From an uncultured Caulobacter sp. (GTDB lineage Bacteria; Pseudomonadota; Alphaproteobacteria; Caulobacterales; Caulobacteraceae): a DNA stretch of 64,000 nt. The stretch covers positions 186,001 through 250,000 of the forward strand of contig CAJYMH010000006.1 of assembly GCA_913776195.1 (NCBI GenBank), written 5' to 3'. The notes below the pieces were generated by a model. The model searched no databases, was not told the origin of the DNA, and saw nothing but the letters and a program-made list of their open reading frames with translations. Within the stretch, counting starts at the first letter, position 1; every line of letters starts with the position of its first letter. This document shows positions 29,915-38,430 of the stretch, piece by piece. The position numbers and the translations under genes were made by a program.

Positions 29915-30607
29915 TCAGGTGCGGCGGGGGCGCAGCTCGAAGCTGGCCACGCGCGGGTCGGCCAGCAGCAAGGCCGACACGTCCGAGGCCGGCACGCGGC
30001 CCAGGCCGTGAAATGTGCCGCTGAGCTCCACAGAGCCGTCGGCGTGAAGGCGATGGTCGATGACGCCGGCGCCCAGGCCGAACGCCTTCAAGGCCTTGCG
30101 CAGTTCGGTCTCGTCCAGGGGTTCGTCGCGACGCGACCGCACCCGGATATGGGCGGCCCGCATCTGCGGCACGTGCTTGTCGACGAAGCGCAGGCCGCTG
30201 AGCACCAGCACCGTCACCGCCGTGCCGGCGACGGCCAGGTCATAGACCTGCATTCCGTACAGGGTGCCGAGGGCCGAGGTGATCCACAGGGACGCCGCTG
30301 TGGTCAGGCCGTGGACGCTGAAGCCATGGCGGAAGATCACCCCGCCGCACAGGAACCCGACGCCGGTCAGGATGCCGTGCGCCATGCGCACCGGATCGAT
30401 GCGGACCACCGCCGCCGGATCGTCGATCCTCATCCACGAGAGCTGATGCACCGCCGCCAGCATCAGCAGGGCCGAGGCCAGGCTGACCAGCATATGGGTG
30501 CGAAGGCCGGCGGGATGCCCTCGAAACTCACGCTCGAAACCGATCAGACCGCCGGCCGCGATCGCACCGAGGATGGGAAAGAACAGATCGGGCCGCCACC
30601 AGTCCAT
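29915..30607 (-). CDS. MgtC/SapB family membrane protein
   Basis: 230 residues. The family signature is ILGAIAAGGLIGFEREFRGHPAGLRTHMLVSLASALLMLA, with the conserved GLIGxERE..G..AGLRTH. Further helices are GILTGVGFLCGGVIF and LTTAASLWITSALGTLYG, also hallmarks. A cytoplasmic ACT-like C-terminal domain of about 80 residues follows. MgtC proteins inhibit F-type ATPase and aid survival in low magnesium and in acid in pathogens; the role in this free-living type organism is unknown. Confidence 0.93.
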   Translation of the reverse strand: MDWWRPDLFFPILGAIAAGGLIGFEREFRGHPAGLRTHMLVSLASALLMLAAVHQLSWMRIDDPAAVVRIDPVRMAHGILTGVGFLCGGVIFRHGFSVHGLTTAASLWITSALGTLYGMQVYDLAVAGTAVTVLVLSGLRFVDKHVPQMRAAHIRVRSRRDEPLDETELRKALKAFGLGAGVIDHRLHADGSVELSGTFHGLGRVPASDVSALLLADPRVASFELRPRRT

Positions 30608-30655
30608 GAAGGGGGAACGGCTGAGAGTCAGTGAAGCTCCCCCGAACCCCGCTCA

Positions 30656-30714
30656 CTCCCGCGAACGCGGGAGCCCATACTGAGATTCAGCTAGGGTCCC
30701 CGCCTTCGCGGGGA
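30656..30714. repeat. Pair of short extragenic palindromes
   Basis: Between yebC and the mgtC-like gene two hairpins occur: CTCCCGCG-aa-CGCGGGAG at 30656-30673 and TCCCCGC-cttc-GCGGGGA at 30697-30714, followed by TGAGCGG. The second unit recurs at 52356-52387 and, with CCGGC for CCCGC, at 35905-35924. They look like REP-type units of this chromosome. Confidence 0.65.
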
Positions 30715-30730
30715 TGAGCGGCCTTGATTG

Positions 30731-31501
30731 TCAGCCCAGCTTGGCCAGGTCTTCGTCCGAGATGCTCTCGTTGGAATAGACGCTCTGCACGTCGTCCTCG
30801 GCGTCGAGGGCGTCCAGCAGCTTCATCAGGGTGTTGACGGCGTCGCCGGTCACCTCGACCTCGGTCTGGGGCTTCCAGACGATGGCGGTGGACTTCGGGT
30901 CGCCCAGCACCTTGGACATGGCCTCGGCCACGTCGTTCAGGTCCTCGAAGGCGGTCCAGATGATGTGCCCCGGCGCGTCCTCGTAGATATCCGGCTTCAC
31001 CAGATCGCTTTCGACGTCCTGGGCGCCCGCCTCTATGGCGGCCTCCATGACGGCGTCCTCCGAACCGGCTTCGGCGGCGTAGACGATCTTGCCGACGCGA
31101 TCCCACATGAAGGCGACCGAGTTCATTTCGCCCAGGGCCCCGCCGTTCTTGGCGAAGGCCGAGCGGATGTTGGCGCCCGCGCGGTTGCGGTTGTCGGTCA
31201 GGGCTTCGACGATGATTCCGACGCCGCCGGGGCCGCGGCCCTCGTAGCGGACGTCTTCCATGGCGTCGATTTCGCCGCCCGAGGCCTTCTTGATGGCGCG
31301 GTCGATGACGTCTTTGGGCACCGACTCGGCCTTGGCGTTGTTCACCGCCAGGCGAAGACGCGGGTTCATGGCCGGGTCGGGCAGGCCGCTCTTGGCCGCC
31401 ACGGTGATTTCCCGCGACAGCTTGGAGAAAAGCTTGGAGCGCGCGGCGTCGGCGCGGCCCTTGCGGTGCATGATGTTCTTGAATTTTGAGTGGCCGGCCA
31501 T
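30731..31501 (-). CDS. YebC/PmpR family transcriptional regulator / TACO1-type translation factor
   Basis: 256 residues, the usual length. It begins [39 protein letters not shown] and contains [36 protein letters not shown], both strict family signatures. YebC proteins were described as DNA-binding regulators; more recent work shows members that help ribosomes through proline-rich stretches. The sequence does not separate the two roles. The gene stands 230 bp from mgtC and is divergent from the small membrane protein gene. Confidence 0.95.
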   Translation of the reverse strand: MAGHSKFKNIMHRKGRADAARSKLFSKLSREITVAAKSGLPDPAMNPRLRLAVNNAKAESVPKDVIDRAIKKASGGEIDAMEDVRYEGRGPGGVGIIVEALTDNRNRAGANIRSAFAKNGGALGEMNSVAFMWDRVGKIVYAAEAGSEDAVMEAAIEAGAQDVESDLVKPDIYEDAPGHIIWTAFEDLNDVAEAMSKVLGDPKSTAIVWKPQTEVEVTGDAVNTLMKLLDALDAEDDVQSVYSNESISDEDLAKLG

Positions 31502-31619
31502 GCTCGGGCTCTTCGATCTCGAAAAGTGAAGGTGGGCGCTTCTAGCGCTTTGAATTGCTTCTGTTCAAGGGCGGCAACCGCCTTGGCACGGCCGCGTTTG
31601 GCTGACGAAGGAGCCGCCC

Positions 31620-31859
31620 ATGACCGAAGTTGAACCGGAAGTCCTGCCGAAATCCATCATCGCCTGGCAGCCCAACCACGGCGTCGGGCTGCATCGCGGC
31701 GCGGTGACCAATGTCGCCAGCGAGACCGCCATCGCGGTCGCCGTGGGCGCGGTCGCCCTGGCGGCGGTCGCCGTCGGCGCGTTCTTCCTGGGCCGCTCGA
31801 CGGCGGACAAGTCGCTGGACGACTTCGACCCGCGCGGCCTCGTGAAGCGCTGGATTTAG
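31620..31859 (+). CDS. Small single-helix membrane protein of unknown function
   Basis: 79 residues. A polar N-terminus of about 35 residues precedes one membrane helix, TAIAVAVGAVALAAVAVGAFFLG. A short charged tail, RSTADKSLDDFDPRGLVKRWI, follows. GAAGGAG six bases before the ATG is a strong ribosome site. I do not recognise a family. Its TAG overlaps the TAA of the convergent phosphodiesterase gene by two bases. The strong ribosome site and codon pattern support a real gene. Confidence 0.65.
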   Translation: MTEVEPEVLPKSIIAWQPNHGVGLHRGAVTNVASETAIAVAVGAVALAAVAVGAFFLGRSTADKSLDDFDPRGLVKRWI

Positions 31860-32692
31860 GCGCTCGCCAGCGCCAGCGACGGAACATACTCCCGCAGTCG
31901 GCCGCCCACGCGGATCGGCTCGACGCGGACGGCGAGGCCCGTGCGGTCGTCCGTCTCCACAAAAACCCCGCAGACTGTCGCCGGCCCGCTGGCCGGCTGG
32001 TAGCGGCCGCCGCTGATCTTGGTGGTGAAGCGGCGCAGGGGCTCTTCCTTCTGGTTGCCGATCACGCTGTCATAGTCGGCGCAGGCCCCGGCGTCGGTCT
32101 GATAGGCCGTCCCCCCGGTCAGGATCTGGCAATCGGCTGTCGGCACATGGGTGTGGGTGCCGACGACCAGGCTGGCGCGACCGTCGCAGAAGTGGCCCAT
32201 GGCCATCTTCTCGGACGTGGCCTCGCAATGCATGTCGACGATCACCGCGTCGGCGACCATGCCCAGGGGGGCCTTCTCCAGCTCCCGGTCGGCGGCGGCG
32301 AAGGGGTCGTCCATGGCGTCCATGTGCACCCGGCCCAGCAGGTTGACCACGAACACCGTCCTTCCCCGGTCGGTCTGGTACAGGTGCGAGCCACGCCCCG
32401 GCGCGTCCGACAGGATCGGGTAGTTGGCGGGACGGATCAGCCGCTCCTCGCGCACGATGTAGGTCAGGGCCTCGCGCTGGTCCCAGCTGTGGTTGCCCAG
32501 GGTCAGGCAGTCGGCGCCCGCCTCGAACAGCTCCCGCGCCGTGTTCTCGGTGATGCCGAAGCCGGCCGCAGCGTTCTCGGCGTTGACGATCACGAACTCC
32601 AGGTCGAGCTGGCGGCGTAGATTGGGAAGGTGGTCGGCCAGACCGTCGCGGCCGGATTTGCCCACGACGTCCCCGAAGAAAGCGAAGCGCAT
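31856..32692 (-). CDS. TIGR00282/YmdB-type metallophosphoesterase
   Basis: 278 residues from ATG 32692; the track's 314-aa start adds 36 residues that overlap fthC. Metal-binding motifs are in order: FFGDVVGKSGRD, VNAENAAAGFG, TLGNHSWDQRE, DMHCEATSEK and VVGTHTHVPTAD. The family includes B. subtilis YmdB, a phosphodiesterase acting on cyclic nucleotides and affecting mRNA turnover. The ATG comes one base after the fthC stop, so the pair is translationally coupled. Confidence 0.9.
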   Translation of the reverse strand: MRFAFFGDVVGKSGRDGLADHLPNLRRQLDLEFVIVNAENAAAGFGITENTARELFEAGADCLTLGNHSWDQREALTYIVREERLIRPANYPILSDAPGRGSHLYQTDRGRTVFVVNLLGRVHMDAMDDPFAAADRELEKAPLGMVADAVIVDMHCEATSEKMAMGHFCDGRASLVVGTHTHVPTADCQILTGGTAYQTDAGACADYDSVIGNQKEEPLRRFTTKISGGRYQPASGPATVCGVFVETDDRTGLAVRVEPIRVGGRLREYVPSLALASA

Positions 32693-32693
32693 G

Positions 32694-33284
32694 TCAGGAA
32701 AGGTCCTTTCGGACCTCGATATACCCGTTTTCCGTAAGAATGGCGTCCAGATGCATGTCGTGCGGCTCGCAAGGCACGCGGGCCACCTCCTGGCCGGCAT
32801 AGGCCAGACCGATCACGAACACCGGCTTGACCGCCCGCGCCGCCTCGATGGTGCGGTCATAGGCGCCCGCCCCTTGGCCCAGGCGCGCGCCTCGGCGGTC
32901 GAAGGCCACCAGGGGCGCGATAATCAGATCCGGATGCAGTTGCGGCGCCCCGGGCGGCGGGCCGGGAACGCCGAACGCATCGGGCAGATAGGTGTCGCGG
33001 CTGTCGGCGGCGCGGAAGATCAGCGGGGCCTCCCGGCTGACGGCCGCCGGCAGGGCCACGGACGCCCCCGTGGCGGCCAGGCGGTCCAGCACCGCTGCGG
33101 GGACCATCTCGGCCCCGTGGGGATGATAGCCGGCCACCACGGCGAAGGCGGGCAGGCGATCCAGCGGCAAATGCTCCGCCGCCCGCTCAGCGGCGTCGGG
33201 CGAACGCTCGGCGAGAGTCTTGCGCAGGGCGCGCATTTCAGCGCGCAGCATCGTCTTGGCGGAGGACAGGGTAGCGTGGACCAT
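32694..33284 (-). CDS. fthC: 5-formyltetrahydrofolate cyclo-ligase
   Basis: 196 residues from ATG 33284; a second ATG at 33311 lacks any ribosome site. The ATP-binding motif is RRGARLGQGAGAYDRTI, matching the family's RLGxGGGxYDR with Gln and Ala in place of the usual Tyr and Gly. The earlier FAVVAGYHPHGAEM and late EPHDMHLDAILTE are typical. The enzyme converts 5-formyl-THF to methenyl-THF with ATP. In many proteobacteria it follows zapA and the 6S RNA gene, the order suggested here. Confidence 0.92.
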   Translation of the reverse strand: MVHATLSSAKTMLRAEMRALRKTLAERSPDAAERAAEHLPLDRLPAFAVVAGYHPHGAEMVPAAVLDRLAATGASVALPAAVSREAPLIFRAADSRDTYLPDAFGVPGPPPGAPQLHPDLIIAPLVAFDRRGARLGQGAGAYDRTIEAARAVKPVFVIGLAYAGQEVARVPCEPHDMHLDAILTENGYIEVRKDLS

Positions 33285-33365
33285 GGCGACAGCTTCTAGT
33301 TCAGCCGCCATCGGGCGGCCATGCTGGAACCAACGCCTGACGACGCCCGCCGTGCCCGAACCGGA

Positions 33366-33647
33366 CTAGGAGACGTCGCGCTGTGCCTGGGCCGCCTTGG
33401 CGGCCTTTGCTTCGGCCTTCGCCTTGGCGACGGCGATACGGGCCGCCTTGCGCTCCGCCACGGTCTTCCCGTTATGGATGGCGATGGAGCCGGCGGTCTC
33501 TTCCGGCCGGCTCGCGCCGTTGCTGGACTGGTAGTTGCTCTGCCAAGCGCCGGTGGCGTTGACGCTCCCGTTGGATTCCGCCTGGGCGAACGCGTAGCCG
33601 CCGGTCAGGGCGGTCGCAGCGGCGGCGACGATCAGACTCTTACGCAT
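33366..33647 (-). CDS. Small secreted basic protein of unknown function
   Basis: 93 residues from ATG 33647 with AGGGA seven bases upstream. The signal peptide is MRKSLIVAAAATALTGGYAFAQA. The mature part, ESNGSVNATGAWQSNYQSSNGASRPEETAGSIAIHNGKTV, is polar. It ends in an Ala/Lys-rich helix AERKAARIAVAKAKAEAKAAKAAQAQRDVS that could be amphipathic or DNA/membrane binding. No family recognised. It lies between the candidate 6S RNA and fthC on the same strand. Confidence 0.65.
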   Translation of the reverse strand: MRKSLIVAAAATALTGGYAFAQAESNGSVNATGAWQSNYQSSNGASRPEETAGSIAIHNGKTVAERKAARIAVAKAKAEAKAAKAAQAQRDVS

Positions 33648-33714
33648 GGCGGTTCCCTTTCGATCAGACAGCAATATCTGCACGCTATGGTAGCGGCGTC
33701 CTGCTGTCGAGCCG

Positions 33715-33905
33715 CAAAGGCCTCAAAGCCTCGAGGAGGAAAGGGTGGCGGCGCCGCGAGAACCGTGAAGGACGTGTTCAATCCCCTCGGACCTGGAATA
33801 CCAGGTGGGCGCCATATACCCGCAGCCACGGCCACGGACAGGGACAGCTCCCTTCGAGATGATTAAGGTCTCTGGGATGTGAAGCCTTCGACGAGGGCTG
33901 CAGCA
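33715..33905 (-). ncRNA. ssrS: Candidate 6S RNA between zapA and fthC
   Basis: This 276-bp zone between zapA and the small secreted protein is where 6S RNA commonly lies (zapA-ssrS-fthC). The minus strand can form a rod: an end hairpin CACCTGG-TATT-CCAGGT, an inner GTGG/CCAC pairing, then GAAGG with CCTTC closing an asymmetric internal loop (GAGCTGT against ATTGAACACG), as the central bubble of 6S would look. Ends and the promoter are not clear. The call rests on position and hand folding only. Confidence 0.33.
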
Positions 33906-33923
33906 GACCCGCCGCTGACTAAT

Positions 33924-34262
33924 CTAGTCAGTCTGATCGCCGTTCGCCAGCTTCTCGATACGTTTCGCCGCGGCTTCCAGCGCCTGGACCGCCTTGGCCT
34001 CCGCCCCGGACTGGCCGTTCTGCAGTCGCATCTGGTCGGCCTGCAGGGCGCCGTAGCGCAATTTCAGGTCGGCCAGTTCGTCGGCCAGCAGCAGGGCGCC
34101 CATCAGGAACAGGCGGGTCTCGCCCAGTTGCCCCATGTCCTGGGACACGTGACGAACCTGGCGGTCGAAGGCCTTGGCCAGCTCGCGCAGGTGGTTTTCC
34201 TGCCCGTCTTCGCAGCCGACGGTGTAGGGGCGGCCGTTGATGTCGATGGTCAGCTGGGCCAT
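33924..34262 (-). CDS. zapA: Cell division protein ZapA
   Basis: 112 residues. MAQLTIDINGRPYTVGCEDGQENHLRELAKAFDRQVRHVSQDMG is the standard ZapA head domain. A C-terminal coiled coil follows (LKLRYGALQADQMRLQNGQSGAEAKAVQALEAAAKRIEKLA). ZapA bundles FtsZ filaments in the division ring. It is the second gene behind zauP with a 3-bp gap. A hairpin CTGACTA-GAT-TAGTCAG spans its stop codon. Confidence 0.96.
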   Translation of the reverse strand: MAQLTIDINGRPYTVGCEDGQENHLRELAKAFDRQVRHVSQDMGQLGETRLFLMGALLLADELADLKLRYGALQADQMRLQNGQSGAEAKAVQALEAAAKRIEKLANGDQTD

Positions 34263-34265
34263 GGG

Positions 34266-34553
34266 CTATTCCTTCGCGCCATCGCCGTCGCCGAGGGCGG
34301 CGCGGATTTCGGTGATGGCCCGACCCAGGGCGGCGGACGCCTGGGCCCCCGCCTCCTCCAGCGCCTTTTCACGGGCGCGGGCGGCGTCCAGCTCGGCCGC
34401 CAGCTTGTCGCGATCCTGGGCGAACAGGTCGTCGCTGTTCGCGGCCGTGCGGGCGGCGAATTTCTGCTCCAGCAGGGCGACGGCGCGTTCGAGCCGCTTT
34501 GCCGCCAGATCGAGGGCGCTTGCCTCGCCGTTCATCGGGGGAGTTCCGCTCAT
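34266..34553 (-). CDS. zauP: ZapA-interacting coiled-coil protein ZauP (DUF4164)
   Basis: 95 residues from ATG 34553, with TTTGGAG upstream. Nearly the whole chain is a heptad-rich helix: LDLAAKRLERAVALLEQKFAARTAANSDDLFAQDRDKLAAELDAARAREKALEEAGAQASAALGRAITEIRAAL. In Caulobacter a coiled-coil gene directly upstream of zapA encodes ZauP, which recruits ZapA and focuses the Z-ring. The size, position and coiled coil match that description. Assignment by context is good, by sequence only moderate. Confidence 0.8.
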   Translation of the reverse strand: MSGTPPMNGEASALDLAAKRLERAVALLEQKFAARTAANSDDLFAQDRDKLAAELDAARAREKALEEAGAQASAALGRAITEIRAALGDGDGAKE

Positions 34554-34637
34554 GGGCTCCAAACATATAGATCGCGACGCTTATCGCCAGTCACACAAGG
34601 CCCTCGCAAGCGATCTTGGCGCCCTTTAGGCGACATC

Positions 34638-34661
34638 GTCACAAACACTCACTCGTTGTGA
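34638..34661. promoter_or_regulatory. Inverted repeat TCACAA-N11-TTGTGA in the gap promoter region
   Basis: TCACAA at 34639 and TTGTGA at 34656 form a 6-bp inverted repeat with an 11-bp centre, about 100 bp before the gap ATG. The left arm is part of GTCACAAAC, the 9-mer repeated twice before pal. A dimeric regulator site for gap or zauP is plausible; the regulator is unknown. Confidence 0.4.
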
Positions 34662-34764
34662 AGGTAGCCTGGGGTTGACTTCCCTGCCCCCGCCTTCAAA
34701 ACCCCTCGCAAAATCAAGAACGCCGCTCGTCCTTGAGCGTGCGAATTCGTAGGAGAGCACCACT

Positions 34765-35772
34765 ATGGCTATTCGCGTCGCCATCAACGGGTTCGGCCGC
34801 ATCGGCCGCCTGGTTCTGCGTTCCATCGCCGAGCACGCGCGCCGCGATATCGAGGTCGTCGCCATCAACGACCTGGGCCCGGTGGAAACCAACGCTCACC
34901 TGCTGCGCTACGACAGCGTCCACGGCCGCTTCCCCGGCACGGTCACGTCCGGTGAGGACTGGATCGACGTGGGCATGGGCAAGATCAAGGTCACGGCGAT
35001 CCGCGACCCCAAGGATCTGCCGCACAAGGAGCTGGGCGTCGACATCGCGTTCGAGTGCACCGGCATCTTCACGTCCAAGGACAAAGCCGCCGCCCACCTG
35101 GCCGCCGGCGCCAAGCGGGTGCTGGTCTCGGCTCCGGCCGACGGCGCCGACAAGACCATCGTCTTCAAGGTCAACCACGAGACCCTGACCGCCGACGACA
35201 TCATCGTGTCCAACGGCAGCTGCACCACCAACGCCCTGGCCCCGGTGGCCAAGGTGCTGAACGACCTATTCGGCATCGAGCGTGGCTACATGACCACGAT
35301 CCACGCCTACACCGGCGACCAGCCGACCCTCGACACCATGCACAAGGACCTCTACCGCGCTCGTGCGGCCGGCCTGAGCATGATCCCGACCTCGACCGGC
35401 GCCGCCAAGGCCCTGGGCCTGGTCCTGCCGGAACTGAAGGGCAAGCTGGACGGCTCGTCTATCCGCGTCCCGACCCCGAACGTCTCGGTCGTCGACCTGA
35501 AGGTCGTGGCCGCCCGCGACGTGACGGTGGAAGAGATCAACGCCGCCCTGCAGGCCGCCGCCGACGGTCCGATGTCGGGCGTGCTGGCCACCACCACCGA
35601 TCCGGTGGTGTCCATGGACCTGAACCACATCGCCGCCAGCTCGACGGCCGCCCTGCCCCAGACCCAGGTGGTCGACGGCAAGCTGGCCCGCGTCCTGTCT
35701 TGGTACGACAACGAATGGGGCTTCGCCACGCGCATGAGCGACACCGCGCTCGTGATGGCCAAGTTCCTGTAA
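34765..35772 (+). CDS. gap: Type I glyceraldehyde-3-phosphate dehydrogenase
   Basis: 335 residues. NAD-binding N-terminus AIRVAINGFGRIGRLVLRS; catalytic Cys153 in SNGSCTTNALAPVAKVL; the following KRGYM-type segment reads ERGYMTTIHAYTGDQ. The enzyme oxidises glyceraldehyde-3-phosphate to 1,3-bisphosphoglycerate in the cytosol. It heads a gap, pgk, fba glycolytic/gluconeogenic cluster, but a terminator follows immediately, so pgk has separate transcription. AGGAG lies nine bases before the ATG. Frequent CTG and GTC codons suggest high expression. Confidence 0.98.
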   Translation: MAIRVAINGFGRIGRLVLRSIAEHARRDIEVVAINDLGPVETNAHLLRYDSVHGRFPGTVTSGEDWIDVGMGKIKVTAIRDPKDLPHKELGVDIAFECTGIFTSKDKAAAHLAAGAKRVLVSAPADGADKTIVFKVNHETLTADDIIVSNGSCTTNALAPVAKVLNDLFGIERGYMTTIHAYTGDQPTLDTMHKDLYRARAAGLSMIPTSTGAAKALGLVLPELKGKLDGSSIRVPTPNVSVVDLKVVAARDVTVEEINAALQAAADGPMSGVLATTTDPVVSMDLNHIAASSTAALPQTQVVDGKLARVLSWYDNEWGFATRMSDTALVMAKFL

Positions 35773-35781
35773 AACCCCTTC

Positions 35782-35810
35782 AAACACCCCGGCGCGATCC
35801 GGGGTGTTTT
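35782..35810 (+). terminator. Terminator of gap
   Basis: AAACACCCCGG pairs perfectly with CCGGGGTGTTT around a 6-nt loop, with the T run forming the end of the stem. Confidence 0.93.
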
Positions 35811-35848
35811 CATATGGCTGAGTTCGTTTCGCGCTAATCAACCGCTCA

Positions 35849-36007
35849 CCCCGGCGCAGGCCGGGACCCAGGTGAAGCCCTGCTGAGGTTGTGGATGCAT
35901 CTGTATCCCGGCCTTCGCCGGGATCAGCGGATGGAGGATGAGTTGCGGACCTAGCCCCCCTTATCCGTCTCGCTCCGCGAGCCACCTTCTCCCACTAGGG
36001 GAGAAGG
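35849..36007. repeat. Extragenic palindromes between gap and pgk
   Basis: Three hairpins fill the gap before pgk: CCCCGGC-gca-GGCCGGG near 35849, ATCCCGGC-cttc-GCCGGGAT at 35905-35924, and CCTTCTCCC-N5-GGGAGAAGG at 35985-36007. The second belongs to the short REP-like family seen at 30697 and 52356. The last lies 19 bp before the pgk ATG and may be part of its leader. Confidence 0.6.
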
Positions 36008-36025
36008 AACAACAGGACGCCCCGC

Positions 36026-37219
36026 ATGACCTTCCGCCCGCTCGCCGACGCCGATCTCGAAGGCAAGACCGCGCTCGTTCGCGTGGACTTCAACGTCCCG
36101 ATGGAGGACGGCAAGGTCACGGACGACACCCGCCTGCGGGCGGCCCTGCCGACCATCCATGCGTTGAGCCTGCGCGGCGCCAAGGTCGTCCTGCTGGCCC
36201 ACTTCGACCGCCCCAAGGGTAAGCGCGTCCCGGAAATGAGCCTGAAGCCGGTGGTCGCCCCGCTGGCCGCCCTGCTTGAGCAGCCCGTGGCCTTCGCCGA
36301 CGACTGCATCGGGGATGACGCCAAGGCCGTGATCGACGGGCTGGAGCCGGGTGGCGTCGCGCTGCTGGAGAACGTCCGCTACCACGCGGGCGAAGAGAAG
36401 AATGATCCGGCCTTCGCCGAGGCCCTGGCCGCCCTGGGCGACCTGTACGTCAACGACGCCTTCTCGGCCGCGCACCGGGCCCACGCCTCGACCGAGGGCC
36501 TGGCTCGCAATCTGCCGGCCTATCCGGGCCTGGCCATGCAGCGCGAGCTGGAGGCCCTGGACGCGGCCCTGGGCAACCCAAAGAAGCCGGTGATCGGCAT
36601 CGTCGGCGGCTCCAAGGTCTCCACCAAGCTGGACCTTCTGAACAATCTTGTGGCCAAGCTGGACAAGCTGGCCATCGGCGGCGGCATGGCCAACACCTTC
36701 CTCCACGCCCAGGGTCATGAGATCGGCGCCTCCCTGTGCGAGAAGGACCTCGCCGACACGGCCCGTCAGATCATGGCCAAGGCCAAGGAAAGCGGCTGCG
36801 AGCTGCTGCTGCCGGTGGACGTGGTGGTCGCCCAGGACCTGAAGCCGGGAACGAAGGGGGAGGTTCGCGCGCTGAACGAAGTTCAGGGCGACGACAAAAT
36901 CTTCGACGCCGGTCCGAAGACGACGGAAATCCTGCTCGCCGCCATGGACGGCTCCAAGACGCTGATCTGGAATGGCCCGCTTGGCGTCTTCGAGGTCCCG
37001 CCCTTCGACGAAGCGACCGTAGAAGCGGCGAAACATGCCGGAGAACTCGCCAAAGCGGGGAAGATCGTGGCGGTGGCTGGCGGTGGTGATACGGTGGCGG
37101 CGCTGAACCACGCGGGAGTCGCGGCGGAACTGACCTTTGTGTCGACCGCCGGCGGCGCGTTCCTGGAGTGGATGGAAGGCAAGACCCTGCCGGGGGTCGC
37201 GGCTCTCGAAGTCGGCTAA
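36026..37219 (+). CDS. pgk: Phosphoglycerate kinase
   Basis: 397 residues. The first PGK signature is KTALVRVDFNVPMEDGKVTDDTRLRAALPTI. Later motifs include LLAHFDRPKGKR, DAFSAAHRAHAST, GIVGGSKVSTKLDLL and GGGDTVAALNHAG near the end. It interconverts 1,3-bisphosphoglycerate and 3-phosphoglycerate with ADP/ATP. An AGGA site precedes the ATG. The aldolase gene follows after 61 bp of unusually A-rich sequence without a terminator, so pgk-fba are probably co-transcribed. Confidence 0.98.
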   Translation: MTFRPLADADLEGKTALVRVDFNVPMEDGKVTDDTRLRAALPTIHALSLRGAKVVLLAHFDRPKGKRVPEMSLKPVVAPLAALLEQPVAFADDCIGDDAKAVIDGLEPGGVALLENVRYHAGEEKNDPAFAEALAALGDLYVNDAFSAAHRAHASTEGLARNLPAYPGLAMQRELEALDAALGNPKKPVIGIVGGSKVSTKLDLLNNLVAKLDKLAIGGGMANTFLHAQGHEIGASLCEKDLADTARQIMAKAKESGCELLLPVDVVVAQDLKPGTKGEVRALNEVQGDDKIFDAGPKTTEILLAAMDGSKTLIWNGPLGVFEVPPFDEATVEAAKHAGELAKAGKIVAVAGGGDTVAALNHAGVAAELTFVSTAGGAFLEWMEGKTLPGVAALEVG

Positions 37220-37280
37220 GCCGGTACAAGAATAAGACGACCCAAAACAAAAAACGACACACGCAGACGGAGATTTAGAC

Positions 37281-38372
37281 TTGGCGAGGATCACCCTCAG
37301 ACAGTTGCTCGATCATGCGGCTGAGGACGGCTACGGCCTCCCGGCCTTCAACATCAACAACATGGAGCAGGGCCTCGCGATCATGGAGGCCGCCGACGCC
37401 GTCGACGCGCCGGTGATCATCCAGGCAAGCCGCGGCGCGCGGAACTACGCCAACGACATCATCCTGACCCGGCTGATCGACGGGCTGGTCGAGCTGTATC
37501 CGCATATCCCGGTGTGCATGCACCAGGACCACGGCAACGGCCCGGCGACCTGCGCCACGGCGATCCAGTACGGCTTCACCTCGGTGATGATGGACGGCTC
37601 GCTGATGGAGGACGCCAAGACCCCCGCCTCCTACGAGTACAACGTCGAGGTCACCCGCCGGGTGGTCGAGATGGCCCATGCCTGCGGCGTGTCCGTCGAG
37701 GGTGAGCTGGGCGTGCTGGGCTCACTGGAGACGGGCATGGGCGAGGCCGAGGACGGCCACGGCTTCGAAGGCAAGCTGTCGCATGACGAACTGCTGACCG
37801 ACCCTGACCAAGCCGTGGACTTCGTCCAGAAGACCGGCGTCGACGCCCTGGCGATCGCCATGGGCACCAGCCACGGGGCCTACAAGTTCACGCGCAAGCC
37901 GGACGGCGACGTCCTGGCCATGAACGTGATCGAAGAGATCCACCGCCGCCTGCCGAACACCCACTTGGTGATGCACGGCTCGTCGTCGGTGCCGCAGGAC
38001 CTTCAGGACATCATCAACCAGTACGGGGGCGAGATGCCCCAGACCTGGGGCGTGCCGGTCGAGGAAATCCAGCGCGGCATCAAGCACGGCGTGCGCAAGG
38101 TCAATGTGGACACCGACAACCGCATGGCCATCACCGGCGCCATCCGTAAGCTGCTGATCGAGAAGCCGCAGGAGTTCGACCCGCGGGCCTATCTGAAGCC
38201 GGCCAAGGAAGCGATGCGCAAGGTCTGTCAGCAGCGTTATGAGGAGTTCGGGGCCGCCGGCCACGCTTCGCGCATCCGCGCCCTGTCGACCGCCAACATG
38301 GCCAAGCGCTACCTGACGGGTGAACTGAACCCGACGATCGGCGCGCCCAAGGCCGCCAACGCCGCCGCCTGA
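37281..38372 (+). CDS. fba: Class II fructose-bisphosphate aldolase
   Basis: 363 residues from TTG 37281, with GGAG about nine bases upstream; the resulting N-terminus (L/M)[26 protein letters not shown] matches the family. Zinc and catalytic motifs are [32 protein letters not shown] and HGSSSVP. This is the longer class IIA type also called the Calvin-cycle subtype. It condenses DHAP and glyceraldehyde-3-phosphate. It is the last gene of the gap-pgk-fba cluster. Confidence 0.97.
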   Translation: MARITLRQLLDHAAEDGYGLPAFNINNMEQGLAIMEAADAVDAPVIIQASRGARNYANDIILTRLIDGLVELYPHIPVCMHQDHGNGPATCATAIQYGFTSVMMDGSLMEDAKTPASYEYNVEVTRRVVEMAHACGVSVEGELGVLGSLETGMGEAEDGHGFEGKLSHDELLTDPDQAVDFVQKTGVDALAIAMGTSHGAYKFTRKPDGDVLAMNVIEEIHRRLPNTHLVMHGSSSVPQDLQDIINQYGGEMPQTWGVPVEEIQRGIKHGVRKVNVDTDNRMAITGAIRKLLIEKPQEFDPRAYLKPAKEAMRKVCQQRYEEFGAAGHASRIRALSTANMAKRYLTGELNPTIGAPKAANAAA

Positions 38373-38430
38373 TCCAGGCCGGCTTGATCTGTCTGTCCGG
38401 GCCTCGCCTAGCGGGGTCCGGACCGTCCGG

